This document shows positions 8,119 to 16,107 of a stretch of 64,000 nt of DNA, piece by piece; within the stretch, counting starts at the first letter, position 1, and every line of letters starts with the position of its first letter. Made by a program: the position numbers and the translations under genes. The notes beneath the pieces were generated by a model. It worked only from the letters and a program-made list of their open reading frames with translations. It did no database searches and was not told the origin of the DNA. The stretch is from Desulfosarcina widdelii (GTDB taxonomy: Bacteria; Desulfobacterota; Desulfobacteria; Desulfobacterales; Desulfosarcinaceae): contig NZ_AP021875.1 of the NCBI RefSeq assembly GCF_009688965.1, positions 6,851,001 through 6,915,000 on the forward strand. Reading direction: 5' to 3'.

Positions 8119-8568
8119 GTGAAAAAGAGATATTTCGAAGATTTAAGGGAGGGTGAACAGCTTATCTGCGAGCCTGTCGCGATGACACGGGAGGCGATCA
8201 TCGAATTTGGAAGACAATTCGATCCGCAACCGTTCCACATCGACGATGGCGCGGCAAAGGCATCTCTTTTCGGCGGACTGGTGGCCTCCTCCCTTCACAC
8301 CCTTTCCGCATGCACCCGGGCGGTCGTTGAAGCCCAGGGCAACGTCGCGATCCTGAGCGGCGTCGGCATGCATGCGGTAAAGATGTTCAACCCGGTGCGC
8401 CCGGGCGACATTCTTACGGTGAACGCCAGATGGACGGAACTGCGAAAGTCAAGGAGCAAACCGGACCGCGGTTTCGCATCCATCCTGTGCAAGGTCGTCA
8501 ACCAGCGAAACGAGCCGGTGATCGAATACGGATATCGTTATCTGGTTACCTGTCGGAATTTTTCTTAA
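8119..8568 (+). CDS. MaoC-like hot-dog dehydratase family protein
   Basis: The 149-residue protein begins at GTG with MKKRYFEDLREGEQ, the standard opening of the MaoC_dehydratas family. The hydratase motif region FDPQPFHIDDGAAKASLFGGLVAS contains the expected Asp and His. The central HPVRPGD-like segment appears here as FNPVRPGD. Members hydrate enoyl-CoA thioesters in fatty-acid or PHA metabolism. Its 3' end overlaps the convergent barrel-protein gene by 4 bases. No acyl-CoA genes are adjacent, so the substrate is open. Confidence 0.88.
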   Translation: MKKRYFEDLREGEQLICEPVAMTREAIIEFGRQFDPQPFHIDDGAAKASLFGGLVASSLHTLSACTRAVVEAQGNVAILSGVGMHAVKMFNPVRPGDILTVNARWTELRKSRSKPDRGFASILCKVVNQRNEPVIEYGYRYLVTCRNFS

Positions 8569-10085
8569 AAAATCAGTTTAAGTTTGGTGTAGACAAAATC
8601 CCGGTCTGCATATTGTCCGAAATAATACGCATCCGCGTCGCCGTCGAAAGTGATCGCACCGAGGCTCACCTTGGCCCAGGGCAGCGGCTTGTAGCCGATT
8701 TCGCAATGGTGGCGCTGCTCCGTCTCCTCGAAAAGAATCATGTAGCGGTACCACACCTCGAATTTTGAATCCAGAAACGAGTAGCGCAGGTAGGCCGTCA
8801 CACCGTTGTCGGATTCGGGAACGATGATCCGCGAGTCGTAATCGAAAATGCGGGTTCCCACGAACTGCAAATTCATGAACAGGTTATGGATGAACAGATC
8901 CTGTTTGTCCATCCCGATCACGTATTGCAGCTGATCCTTTTCCACCGTGCCGCTGGGGGTCTCCAGCAAAAGGGTGGGGTCCTGTGCCCAGTCCAGGGAA
9001 AACCAGGCGCCGTCGCTCTGGTACGCCGCCTCGGCCCGCAGCACCACCGACCCGAACGCCCGTTCGATGTCTGCGCCGTACAGGGTCATCCGCGGGTGGG
9101 TCTCGCGCACGGATTGGGGCACGATGGGAAGACCGTAAAGCGGATGGATGCCGATCCGGTGGACTTCGTAGGCCGGTTTGGGATCGTATCCCTGGAACCC
9201 ATACAGGGCAAGGTCCGCCTTTAGTACGGAGAACATCAGACGGCCGCCGAAACCGGCATCCGACGACCATTCGTCCGGCTCGTCGGCGCCGTCGATGGCG
9301 ATGCCGGCGTCTGCAAGCATCCGGAGCTTGGACGGTTCGTAGTAGTCGCCCAACTCGGGACTTTCGCCGGCTTCGAAATAAGGGGACCAGAAGCCTTCGA
9401 AGCGGATCCGACGGTTGGCCTGCCAATCGACGAAGGCGCCCACCCGTCCGGTCTTGCGATCGTTGAGATCGTTGAAGTACAGGGCGGTCAGGTCTTCGGG
9501 GCAGATGCGGTCCAGGGGTCGGACTTCATCGCCCTTGCCCCAGTAGAGGATCTTCTTGCCAATGGAGAAATCCGCGTACCCGCCGGCCCCGGGCCGCAGT
9601 TGATAGGTGGCGTAGAGTTCCCGCAGGTTGGCGCGCGCCTTATCTTCGTCCTCCAGGTCCTGGTAGTCCAGGCGCAAACGCCCGTCCACGCTCAAGTCAC
9701 CGAATTCTCTCCACCCTTTCAGGTCCAGCCGGTTGGTGGTGTGCCACTCTTCATCGTGGTTATTGGGCGCCCACAGGCTGCCCATGACCTCCCCTTCGTA
9801 GGACAGCGGAAGGGTCGGTCCTGTATCGACGTCCGCGGCGGCAGGGACATCGCCGCCGGTGGATTCGTTGAGCAGATCCTGCATGAAGGCGTCTTCTTCA
9901 AGTGTTTCGTCGGCGTCCGCATCGGCCGCTGATATTTGGGCGGCAGCGGTTTGGTTGGCAGTTGCTGCCGGGCTTTCCGACGCCCCCAACGGCCCGGCGG
10001 CCGTCAGCACCCAGGCCAGAGCGAGCAAGGCCAGCAGCACCCGCCAAAATCGTTTTGTTTTGCCTTCTAAAACGACTCTTTCCAT
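8565..10085 (-). CDS. Outer-membrane beta-barrel protein, DUF1302-like
   Basis: A signal sequence (about residues 14-36) is followed by an acidic low-complexity linker (about 40-90) and then a long series of alternating, aromatic-rich strands (for example LSVDGRLRLDYQDL, FVYTKLKLIF at the very end). The C-terminal Phe is typical of outer-membrane barrels. The 506-residue size and the position at the end of an RND pump / LolA-like / barrel operon match the DUF1302-type proteins that accompany MMPL pumps. It probably serves as the outer-membrane partner or acceptor for whatever the pump moves. It overlaps the upstream gene by 19 bases. Confidence 0.75.
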   Translation of the reverse strand: MERVVLEGKTKRFWRVLLALLALAWVLTAAGPLGASESPAATANQTAAAQISAADADADETLEEDAFMQDLLNESTGGDVPAAADVDTGPTLPLSYEGEVMGSLWAPNNHDEEWHTTNRLDLKGWREFGDLSVDGRLRLDYQDLEDEDKARANLRELYATYQLRPGAGGYADFSIGKKILYWGKGDEVRPLDRICPEDLTALYFNDLNDRKTGRVGAFVDWQANRRIRFEGFWSPYFEAGESPELGDYYEPSKLRMLADAGIAIDGADEPDEWSSDAGFGGRLMFSVLKADLALYGFQGYDPKPAYEVHRIGIHPLYGLPIVPQSVRETHPRMTLYGADIERAFGSVVLRAEAAYQSDGAWFSLDWAQDPTLLLETPSGTVEKDQLQYVIGMDKQDLFIHNLFMNLQFVGTRIFDYDSRIIVPESDNGVTAYLRYSFLDSKFEVWYRYMILFEETEQRHHCEIGYKPLPWAKVSLGAITFDGDADAYYFGQYADRDFVYTKLKLIF

Positions 10086-10879
10086 GCGGCCCCCATTTTC
10101 TCCTTGTCGAAATCCAGCGGGTCGATACCGCTGTCCACCTCGGCCCTTACGATCTCCAAGATGGTGGTGTGGTCTTCGATCAGATCCTTGGCCACGGTTT
10201 TGAAAGGAAGGTGAATGCCGCCAATGGTGCGCACATCGCCAGCGACAATTACCCGCTGCAACTTGTTGTCGCGGTTGTAGACCTTGATCTGCAAAGGGAT
10301 GAAGTTCTCCTGATTGAACCAGGCGATGCGTTTGGGAAAGCGGGCATCGGTTGCCTTGGCCCTGGCGGTTACCTTATAGCAGGCGTGTCCGGCCAAAGCT
10401 GCGTCCCGGCCCCGTTTGTAGGTGTAGTCGTCCAGCTTGAGACCGCCTAAATCTTCGTTGGTCATGTCGGTGTCTTCGAAATTGTTCTGCCGGTCCTGGG
10501 AGGCGATCTGGCGCGGCCGTCCGATGGCCGGCACGTAGAGATACTGATCGTTGGTCGGGCCGTTGGTTTCGATGGTCAAGAAGGTCAGCCCTCGCTTGAG
10601 CGAATCGGTAAACCGAAACAGGATGCGGCTCAGATCGCCATCGGTGAACTCCTTGAGGATCACCTTGCGTGTGTCTCTGACCGTATCGCCGGACTTGAGA
10701 GTCATGCGGGTATAGGCCAGCAGATCTTTTTCCGGCTCGTTGAAGTGATCGGCGATGTCGAAAATGCGCCTTCCATCCTTTTCCGCGGTGGCCCGGTCGT
10801 AAGGTCCGATTTCGGCGGCGTGGGCTGTTGATCCCAGCATCAGGGTCAACAGGAACGAACATAGCCATTTGATTTTCAT
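10067..10879 (-). CDS. Periplasmic LolA-like lipoprotein-sorting-type protein
   Basis: The 270-residue precursor has a clean signal peptide ending in STAHAA. The mature part matches the outer-membrane lipoprotein-sorting (LolA_like) family found with MMPL pumps: TRMTLKSGD near residue 57, YVPAIGRPRQIASQDR around 116, an EDLGGLKLDDY segment, and a final region on conversion to a lipid-binding half barrel. It likely shuttles a hydrophobic cargo across the periplasm between the pump and the barrel protein. AAGGAG precedes the ATG. It is the middle gene of the operon, starting 3 bases after the pump gene ends. Confidence 0.85.
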   Translation of the reverse strand: MKIKWLCSFLLTLMLGSTAHAAEIGPYDRATAEKDGRRIFDIADHFNEPEKDLLAYTRMTLKSGDTVRDTRKVILKEFTDGDLSRILFRFTDSLKRGLTFLTIETNGPTNDQYLYVPAIGRPRQIASQDRQNNFEDTDMTNEDLGGLKLDDYTYKRGRDAALAGHACYKVTARAKATDARFPKRIAWFNQENFIPLQIKVYNRDNKLQRVIVAGDVRTIGGIHLPFKTVAKDLIEDHTTILEIVRAEVDSGIDPLDFDKEKMGAAWKESF

Positions 10880-10882
10880 GGG

Positions 10883-13800
10883 TTACTCCTTTAATGGGGA
10901 TACGTGTTGCATACAAGGTTCGGGTTCGTCTCGATCCGTCAACGTTAGTGCTGCCGGCAGCAGGGTCAAAGAGCCGACCGACGACGTCACCATGGTCAGG
11001 GCGATGAGAAAGCCCAGGTTCACCAGGGGCACGAAAGCGGATAGCATCAGCACCGAAAATCCGGTCGCCACGGCCAGGGCGTTGATACATATCGACCCTC
11101 CTGTAGTTTCCGCCGTGTTGACGATCGCCGTGTGCTGGTTTTGGCCCTCTTCGCGCAACAGGCGATAGCGGTTGAGATAGTGCAGTCCGTAGTCGATGCC
11201 GATGCCGATGGCCACACAGGCCGTGATGGCCGTGGCCGCGTCCAGGGGAATGTCCAAAAATCCCATGATGCCGAAATTGACGCAGATGGCCATGCACAGG
11301 GGCAGGATCGAAAGCAGCCCGTAAACCAGCGATCGCATGATCAGGCTGACCAGCACCAGGACGATCACCACCGAAACGGCAATGGAGCGCAACTGACCGC
11401 TCACGATGAGGCCTTCGGATTCCACGTAGAGCGCCGCGATGCCGGTGGTGTGGACGTTGATTCCTTTTTGCGCCAAACTCCGGCCGAGGGGGCCGTCCAG
11501 CAGTTCGTCGATGGATCGCAGGATGTCGCGGGTCACCTGGCTGGAGGCGGTTTTAACCTGAAGGATCAGGCCTGCCTGGCGCTTGGCCCCGTCGATAAAG
11601 GCCCGGGTGTCGTCCCGCTGGTATTTGTCGATGTAAGAAGCCAGGTGAGCCGTAAGGGCCGCATCGGTTTGCTCGCCGGCCAGGTCGGTCTTGTTCGGGA
11701 TGCGGTAGTAGGCAGGATCGTTGAAATAGAAGGCCTGGTTCATCTTGCGGATCAGATCGAGGATGGAAAGGGTTTTGCCCACTTCCGGGTGCTGCCGGGA
11801 AATTGTGGTGGCCAGACGTTCGATGGCGTTTAAAACCTCGGTGTCCAGTACGCCATTGGCTTCGGTCGAAGAGAATATGACGCGGATATCCACCGTGCCG
11901 GCGAAGTGACGGTTAATAAAGGTGTCGGCCCGGCGGATGTCAGTGCCTTTTTTAAAAAAAGTGACATTGTTCATTTCCACGTGCAGGCTGGTCAGACCGA
12001 TGGCCGATCCGATCACCACCAGGGCCGTGATGGCCAGCACCGTTTTCGGGTGTCTTGCCGACAGGCGGCTGAGTCCGCGGATGAGGCGATTGAATGCGTT
12101 GTCCCGTTTGCCGGCTTCCCGGCCAGGCCCCTGTGCCGGCGGCCGGACGCCGAAGCGCATCAGCAGGGCCGGAATCAGAAACAGCGAGACCAGCAGGGCA
12201 AAGAATACACCCAGGGCGGTAAACACGCCGAAATCGCGCAGCGGCACGATGTCGTTAAAAGCCAGGGAAGCGAAACCCGCCACGGTGGTCAGACCGGCCA
12301 TGATCACGCCGCGGCCCGTGCCGTCCAGGGTATCGGCAATGGCCCGGCCGCGATGGTTCACGACGGCCTGGCGATGGATGAAATAGTAGATCAGATGGAT
12401 GCCATAGGCCGATCCCACGGCAACCAGGAGGATGGGCATGGCCGTGCCCACCACGGACAAGGGCACATCCAGCAGCGCCATGGCGCCCATGCACCAGCAC
12501 ACGGCCAGCAGAATCGTGATCATGGGGTAGAGCAGGCCGGCCAGGTTCCGAAAGGAGAGAAAGAGAAACAGGGCGACCACGCCGAATACCAGGGGCAGCA
12601 GCCGGGTAATGTCCTGGTGCATGTTGCGGGCCACGGCCTGATCCACCACCGAATAGCCGGCCATATAAATCGGGTAGCGTCCGTCTCCGAACACGCGGTT
12701 CACCTCGGTCTTGATGGCGTCCAGAAGGCATTCGCGGTTGGGCTGGTCCAGGTTGGGCGTGGTGCGCACCACCATCAGCAGGCTCTTTTCGTCCCGGCTG
12801 TAGACGCCCTCCTGAAAAAAGGACCAGGCATGCAGGCGCTGCCGGATTCGGGGCATACCTTCGCCTGTGATTTCCCGGGGGACCAGGTCGCCCACGCGGA
12901 TCTGTTTGGGGGCACCGGCCATGGATTTGGCTAGGGCGGGGGCCGCCTCCGGCGTCAGGTCCTGTTCCAGGGAAGCCCAGAATCGATCCGAGATGCCGGC
13001 CGGTTTTGGCTGGCTGCTTGTAAAGGCCAGGACCGCTTTTGAACCCATGGCGCCGGCTTCCAGCAGGGCGTCGGCGAAGTGTCTCAGATCTTCTTCGGAA
13101 TCGAACCCATAGGGTGACATGGCCTCGACGATGCCGGCCTGGTCGACAAATTCCGGCCAGACCGTATCGGTTTCCGTCAAGGCGACGACATCGTCGACCC
13201 AGATGCTGCGAAAGTGCCCGCGGCGGTCGGTGGCCCGGGAGGCAAAGGCAAACAGCTCCGCGGCCAGGGAAGGCTCGGCCAGGGCCCTGGACGCCAGGAT
13301 ATCGGCCAGTTCCTCGGATAAGGCGTCCGGGTCGTCCACCGTCAACTGGGCCGGCAGGCTGTCGACGACAGCCTCGGCCAGCTCCTCCGGTGCCGCCAGC
13401 ATGTCGGCCAGCATCGGAGGGGTGAAGTCCGGATCGGAAACGATGCTTTGCAGCCATCCGGCCAGGGCCAGGGCATGGTCCGGTGAAAGCTCCATCCGAT
13501 CGGCCAGCTGCCGGGCCGGTATCTTCAGATTCAGCGCCCGGCAGTTGGTTGCCAGCCGGCGCACACGCTGGAGCAGTTCGGTCTGGTAGATGCCGTCCGG
13601 CGATTGAATCGCGATGGCGATGCCGCCGGCATTGCCCAGCAACTCTTCGGCATCCATGTAGTCGTTTTTGGCCTTGTTGTCCTCCGGCAGCATGAACATC
13701 AGATCGTTTTGGATGACCATTTTGGGAATGGCCCAGGCCGCGATGGCCGAGACCGCTGCAACGATCAGAAGAATGATCCAGAACCGCGATGCCAGCGGCA

Positions 13801-13894
13801 TGATAACGGCCGAGATGCCCGATGGTTTCGGATTTCCTTTTTGATTTTGATGAACCTGGCGTTCATCGGCGCATGGCAATGATCGTTTTTTCAC
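10883..13894 (-). CDS. RND/MMPL superfamily exporter
   Basis: This 1003-residue inner-membrane pump shows the duplicated RND layout. One transmembrane helix (about residues 33-52) precedes a large periplasmic domain, then a block of five helices; the pattern repeats in the second half. The sequence HVEMNNVTFFKKGTDIRRAD marks the second periplasmic loop, as NDLMFMLPEDN marks the first. Such pumps use proton motive force to export lipids or hydrophobic compounds. The GTG start has AGGA at good distance. It has its own promoter region with a palindrome identical in pattern to the one at tetR. Confidence 0.9.
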   Translation of the reverse strand: MKKRSLPCADERQVHQNQKGNPKPSGISAVIMPLASRFWIILLIVAAVSAIAAWAIPKMVIQNDLMFMLPEDNKAKNDYMDAEELLGNAGGIAIAIQSPDGIYQTELLQRVRRLATNCRALNLKIPARQLADRMELSPDHALALAGWLQSIVSDPDFTPPMLADMLAAPEELAEAVVDSLPAQLTVDDPDALSEELADILASRALAEPSLAAELFAFASRATDRRGHFRSIWVDDVVALTETDTVWPEFVDQAGIVEAMSPYGFDSEEDLRHFADALLEAGAMGSKAVLAFTSSQPKPAGISDRFWASLEQDLTPEAAPALAKSMAGAPKQIRVGDLVPREITGEGMPRIRQRLHAWSFFQEGVYSRDEKSLLMVVRTTPNLDQPNRECLLDAIKTEVNRVFGDGRYPIYMAGYSVVDQAVARNMHQDITRLLPLVFGVVALFLFLSFRNLAGLLYPMITILLAVCWCMGAMALLDVPLSVVGTAMPILLVAVGSAYGIHLIYYFIHRQAVVNHRGRAIADTLDGTGRGVIMAGLTTVAGFASLAFNDIVPLRDFGVFTALGVFFALLVSLFLIPALLMRFGVRPPAQGPGREAGKRDNAFNRLIRGLSRLSARHPKTVLAITALVVIGSAIGLTSLHVEMNNVTFFKKGTDIRRADTFINRHFAGTVDIRVIFSSTEANGVLDTEVLNAIERLATTISRQHPEVGKTLSILDLIRKMNQAFYFNDPAYYRIPNKTDLAGEQTDAALTAHLASYIDKYQRDDTRAFIDGAKRQAGLILQVKTASSQVTRDILRSIDELLDGPLGRSLAQKGINVHTTGIAALYVESEGLIVSGQLRSIAVSVVIVLVLVSLIMRSLVYGLLSILPLCMAICVNFGIMGFLDIPLDAATAITACVAIGIGIDYGLHYLNRYRLLREEGQNQHTAIVNTAETTGGSICINALAVATGFSVLMLSAFVPLVNLGFLIALTMVTSSVGSLTLLPAALTLTDRDEPEPCMQHVSPLKE

Positions 13895-13921
13895 CGATAG
13901 ATCCTGTTTGGCTATAAAATG

Positions 13922-13939
13922 AATGACACATCAGTCATT
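13922..13939. promoter_or_regulatory. Predicted TetR operator at the pump promoter
   Basis: AATGACACATCAGTCATT is an 18-bp palindrome (AATGAC/GTCATT arms) 28 bases upstream of the pump GTG. It closely matches AATGACTGAGGAGTCATT at the adjacent tetR promoter, so both are inferred to be sites for that regulator. Confidence 0.7.
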
Positions 13940-13945
13940 ATTGCG

Positions 13946-13982
13946 TCAAAAAAGGCCGCCCAGGATCGAACCCTGGTCGGCC
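13946..13982 (-). terminator. Terminator of tetR
   Basis: On the minus strand GGCCG(A)CCAGG pairs with CCTGGGCGGCC around GTTCGAT, followed by six or more T. This separates tetR from the pump operon as transcription units. Confidence 0.85.
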
Positions 13983-14000
13983 GGCACAATACCGGATTGC

Positions 14001-14606
14001 CTAATCTCTTTTAGACAGTCCCCCCAGCATGAAATCGGTCATTCTGGCGCTTAAGGCGTCGATATCGATCTGGTTTCTGATTCGCAGAAAATAAAACAGG
14101 CTGCTGTCGAAAAGTCCGATCAGGAAGGCCGCCTCGGTTTCTGCATCGTCAAAGGCGATGTGGCCCTTTTCCCGGCCGATCGCAAGATGCGCCACAATTT
14201 TTTCGATAAAGGCCGAGTAGATGCTTTCGAACAGCTGGGCGAACGTTCCTCCATAGCTCCTGCCCTCTACAAAAAGTAGCTGCGCCATTTTGTAATTGGC
14301 GGCGAAAAGGGCGATCAGTTCTCGATTGAACGCATTCAGGCTGCTTCTGACGGTTTCCAGACAATCTCCGGCGAACATGTCGGCGGCACTGCGATCCAGC
14401 AGGCTTAAAAACATCGTCTTGAACTCCGAGCAGATGTGATTGAAAATGTTCTCCTTGGATTTAAAATGGAGATAAAAGGTGCCCTGGGCCAGGCCGGCCC
14501 TGGCAACAATGTCCGAGACCCGAGTGTTCTGGAATCCGTTGTCGTGAAACACATCGATGGCGGCGGACACCAACTGCTGTCTGGTTCGTTCCCGTTTGTC
14601 ATCCAT
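14001..14606 (-). CDS. TetR/AcrR-family repressor of the RND operon
   Basis: The 201-residue protein has the TetR N-terminal helix-turn-helix at about residues 8-56: TRQQLVSAAIDVF, then RVSDIVARAGLAQGTFYLHF, with the conserved GTFYLHFKSKE recognition end. The remaining all-helical domain would bind an effector. It lies just upstream of and co-oriented with the pump operon. The same 18-bp palindrome at its own promoter and at the pump promoter implies repression of both units, relieved by a hydrophobic ligand. A perfect -35 (TTGACA) and a TATGAA -10 with 17-bp spacing precede it. Confidence 0.92.
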   Translation of the reverse strand: MDDKRERTRQQLVSAAIDVFHDNGFQNTRVSDIVARAGLAQGTFYLHFKSKENIFNHICSEFKTMFLSLLDRSAADMFAGDCLETVRSSLNAFNRELIALFAANYKMAQLLFVEGRSYGGTFAQLFESIYSAFIEKIVAHLAIGREKGHIAFDDAETEAAFLIGLFDSSLFYFLRIRNQIDIDALSARMTDFMLGGLSKRD

Positions 14607-14625
14607 TTCGATATCCGGGTTTTAA

Positions 14626-14670
14626 AATGACTGAGGAGTCATTCATAATTTGTTTGGCGCCGCCTGTCAA
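14626..14670 (-). promoter_or_regulatory. tetR promoter with overlapping operator
   Basis: On the minus strand TTGACA (14670-14665), a 17-bp spacer and TATGAA (14647-14642) form a sigma70-type promoter. The palindrome AATGACTCCTCAGTCATT (14643-14626) starts at the -10 box and covers the likely start site, which fits autorepression. Confidence 0.75.
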
Positions 14671-14685
14671 GCTGAAAATCAATCC

Positions 14686-16089
14686 CTATTTCTCGTTTTT
14701 CTGTGAAAGAATTTCCAATATGGTTTTTTGATCGGCCTGTGGATTGCGGCTCAAAATGGCCGCCACCTGGCGGGCGGTATAGGCCGTTGCGATGGAGGTG
14801 CCGGCATAGACGCCCGGATCGCCGTTGTAACCCACCGGCAGATCGGCCAGGCCGGGGGAATATACCGATACGAAGTCACCGTAGTTGGACTGATCCCACG
14901 CTTCGCCGTCCGGAGTCAGGGCGCCCACTCCGATAACATTCTCATAGGCTGCCGGGTAGACGGGTTTGCCTGTGGGCGAATTGCCGGCGGCCGCAACAAG
15001 AACCAGGCCCCGTGAGGCCGCGTAGTCGGTGGCCGATTCCAACAGGGAACTTGCAGTTTCCGAACCCCAACTCAGGCTCAGCACCCGGGCGCCGTTTTCG
15101 ATGGCATAGTCGATGCCGCGCACCAGCGTGTAGGTGGAGGTGTAGCCGTTGTCGTCAAAGGCCCGGATGGCGACCACAGGACTGCCTGCGGCAGACTTCG
15201 TTTCGGCGCCCAGCGGATTGATCGCCCCGGCGGCGATGAGGACCATTTGGGTGCCATGACCCATCTCGTCGCCGACGGTGGCGCCCGGCGAAACGGCATC
15301 GTAGGCAGCCTGTACAAAGGGATTGTCCGCATAATCCGCGGACAGTCCGCTGTCCATGACGGCGACCGTTGTTGCGTCGGACGAGGGGATGGCCGTTTCC
15401 GTAGCGGCGGACGGCAAGTTCCCGGCCGTTACCGTGCGGCCGCCCTCCAGCGGGTAGGCGTAGTCCGGTTCCGCATTTTCGATGCCCTCGGCTTCGGCGA
15501 TTTTTTCGGCGATGGCGGGAACATCGCTGCCATGGGGCAGGCGAATACGGACGATGCCCAGGGGCGGATAGACATCCACGAGTGTGGCGCCCAACCGGTC
15601 CAACAAGACCGCTATTTCTGCCTCGGTAATGCCCGGTTTCAACCGGAGCAGCAGGATGTCCTTGACGTAAGCGGCGCCGTCGCCTTTGACGATGTCCAGG
15701 TTGGCCCCTTTTTCCAACGGCCGGATGCGGGCCTCCTGGCCTCGGTAAAAAATGCGGATTTCCCAGAGCCGTGGTTCGTCTTTTGCCGAGGCCTTGTCTT
15801 TTCTCCAGATCAGGGCGTAGTCGACGGATTTCAGGATACTGGACAGGGCCGGACCAATGGCGCGACGGTTGAATTTGGCTGTAATCAGAGGATTGATTTC
15901 CGGGTCGATGCGGATCCGGATACCCTGGGAGGCCAGCTTTTCCAGAATGACTGCCAGTGGCTGGTTGTCGACGTCCAGGGTCAGGCGGTCCCCTTGAATC
16001 CGCACCACCGGGTCGGATGCCCACCCGAGCAACGGTGCTGTGGCCAGACAGATCGCCAATACGATGGCAGCCATTTGGGTTGGTTTCAT
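14686..16089 (-). CDS. Secreted subtilase (S8) with secretin-type N-terminal domain
   Basis: The 467-residue precursor has a signal peptide (cleavage near WASD, residue 25). Residues about 30-100 resemble the short STN/secretin N-terminal domain (LDVDNQPLAVILEKLA). Residues about 140-212 look like the propeptide-type domain of fervidolysin-like subtilases. The peptidase domain follows with a full triad: Asp246 (VMDSG), His278 (GHGTQ), Ser432 (GTSIA), plus the oxyanion Asn370 (AAGN). It is thus an active periplasmic or exported serine protease. The STN domain suggests docking to an outer-membrane or TonB-like partner. It lies 18 bases downstream of the AsmA-like gene on the same strand. Confidence 0.88.
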   Translation of the reverse strand: MKPTQMAAIVLAICLATAPLLGWASDPVVRIQGDRLTLDVDNQPLAVILEKLASQGIRIRIDPEINPLITAKFNRRAIGPALSSILKSVDYALIWRKDKASAKDEPRLWEIRIFYRGQEARIRPLEKGANLDIVKGDGAAYVKDILLLRLKPGITEAEIAVLLDRLGATLVDVYPPLGIVRIRLPHGSDVPAIAEKIAEAEGIENAEPDYAYPLEGGRTVTAGNLPSAATETAIPSSDATTVAVMDSGLSADYADNPFVQAAYDAVSPGATVGDEMGHGTQMVLIAAGAINPLGAETKSAAGSPVVAIRAFDDNGYTSTYTLVRGIDYAIENGARVLSLSWGSETASSLLESATDYAASRGLVLVAAAGNSPTGKPVYPAAYENVIGVGALTPDGEAWDQSNYGDFVSVYSPGLADLPVGYNGDPGVYAGTSIATAYTARQVAAILSRNPQADQKTILEILSQKNEK

Positions 16090-16107
16090 AATCGGCGTCG
16101 GCTCCTT

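Noticed and set aside
10869..11833. Other long plus-strand frames opposite the pump operon
   Set aside because: They are shadows: the minus-strand operon has coherent families, ribosome sites and overlapping junctions.
11906..12934. 342-codon open frame opposite the RND pump gene
   Set aside because: It is His/Gln/Gly-rich low-complexity translation typical of antisense reading of a membrane protein gene.
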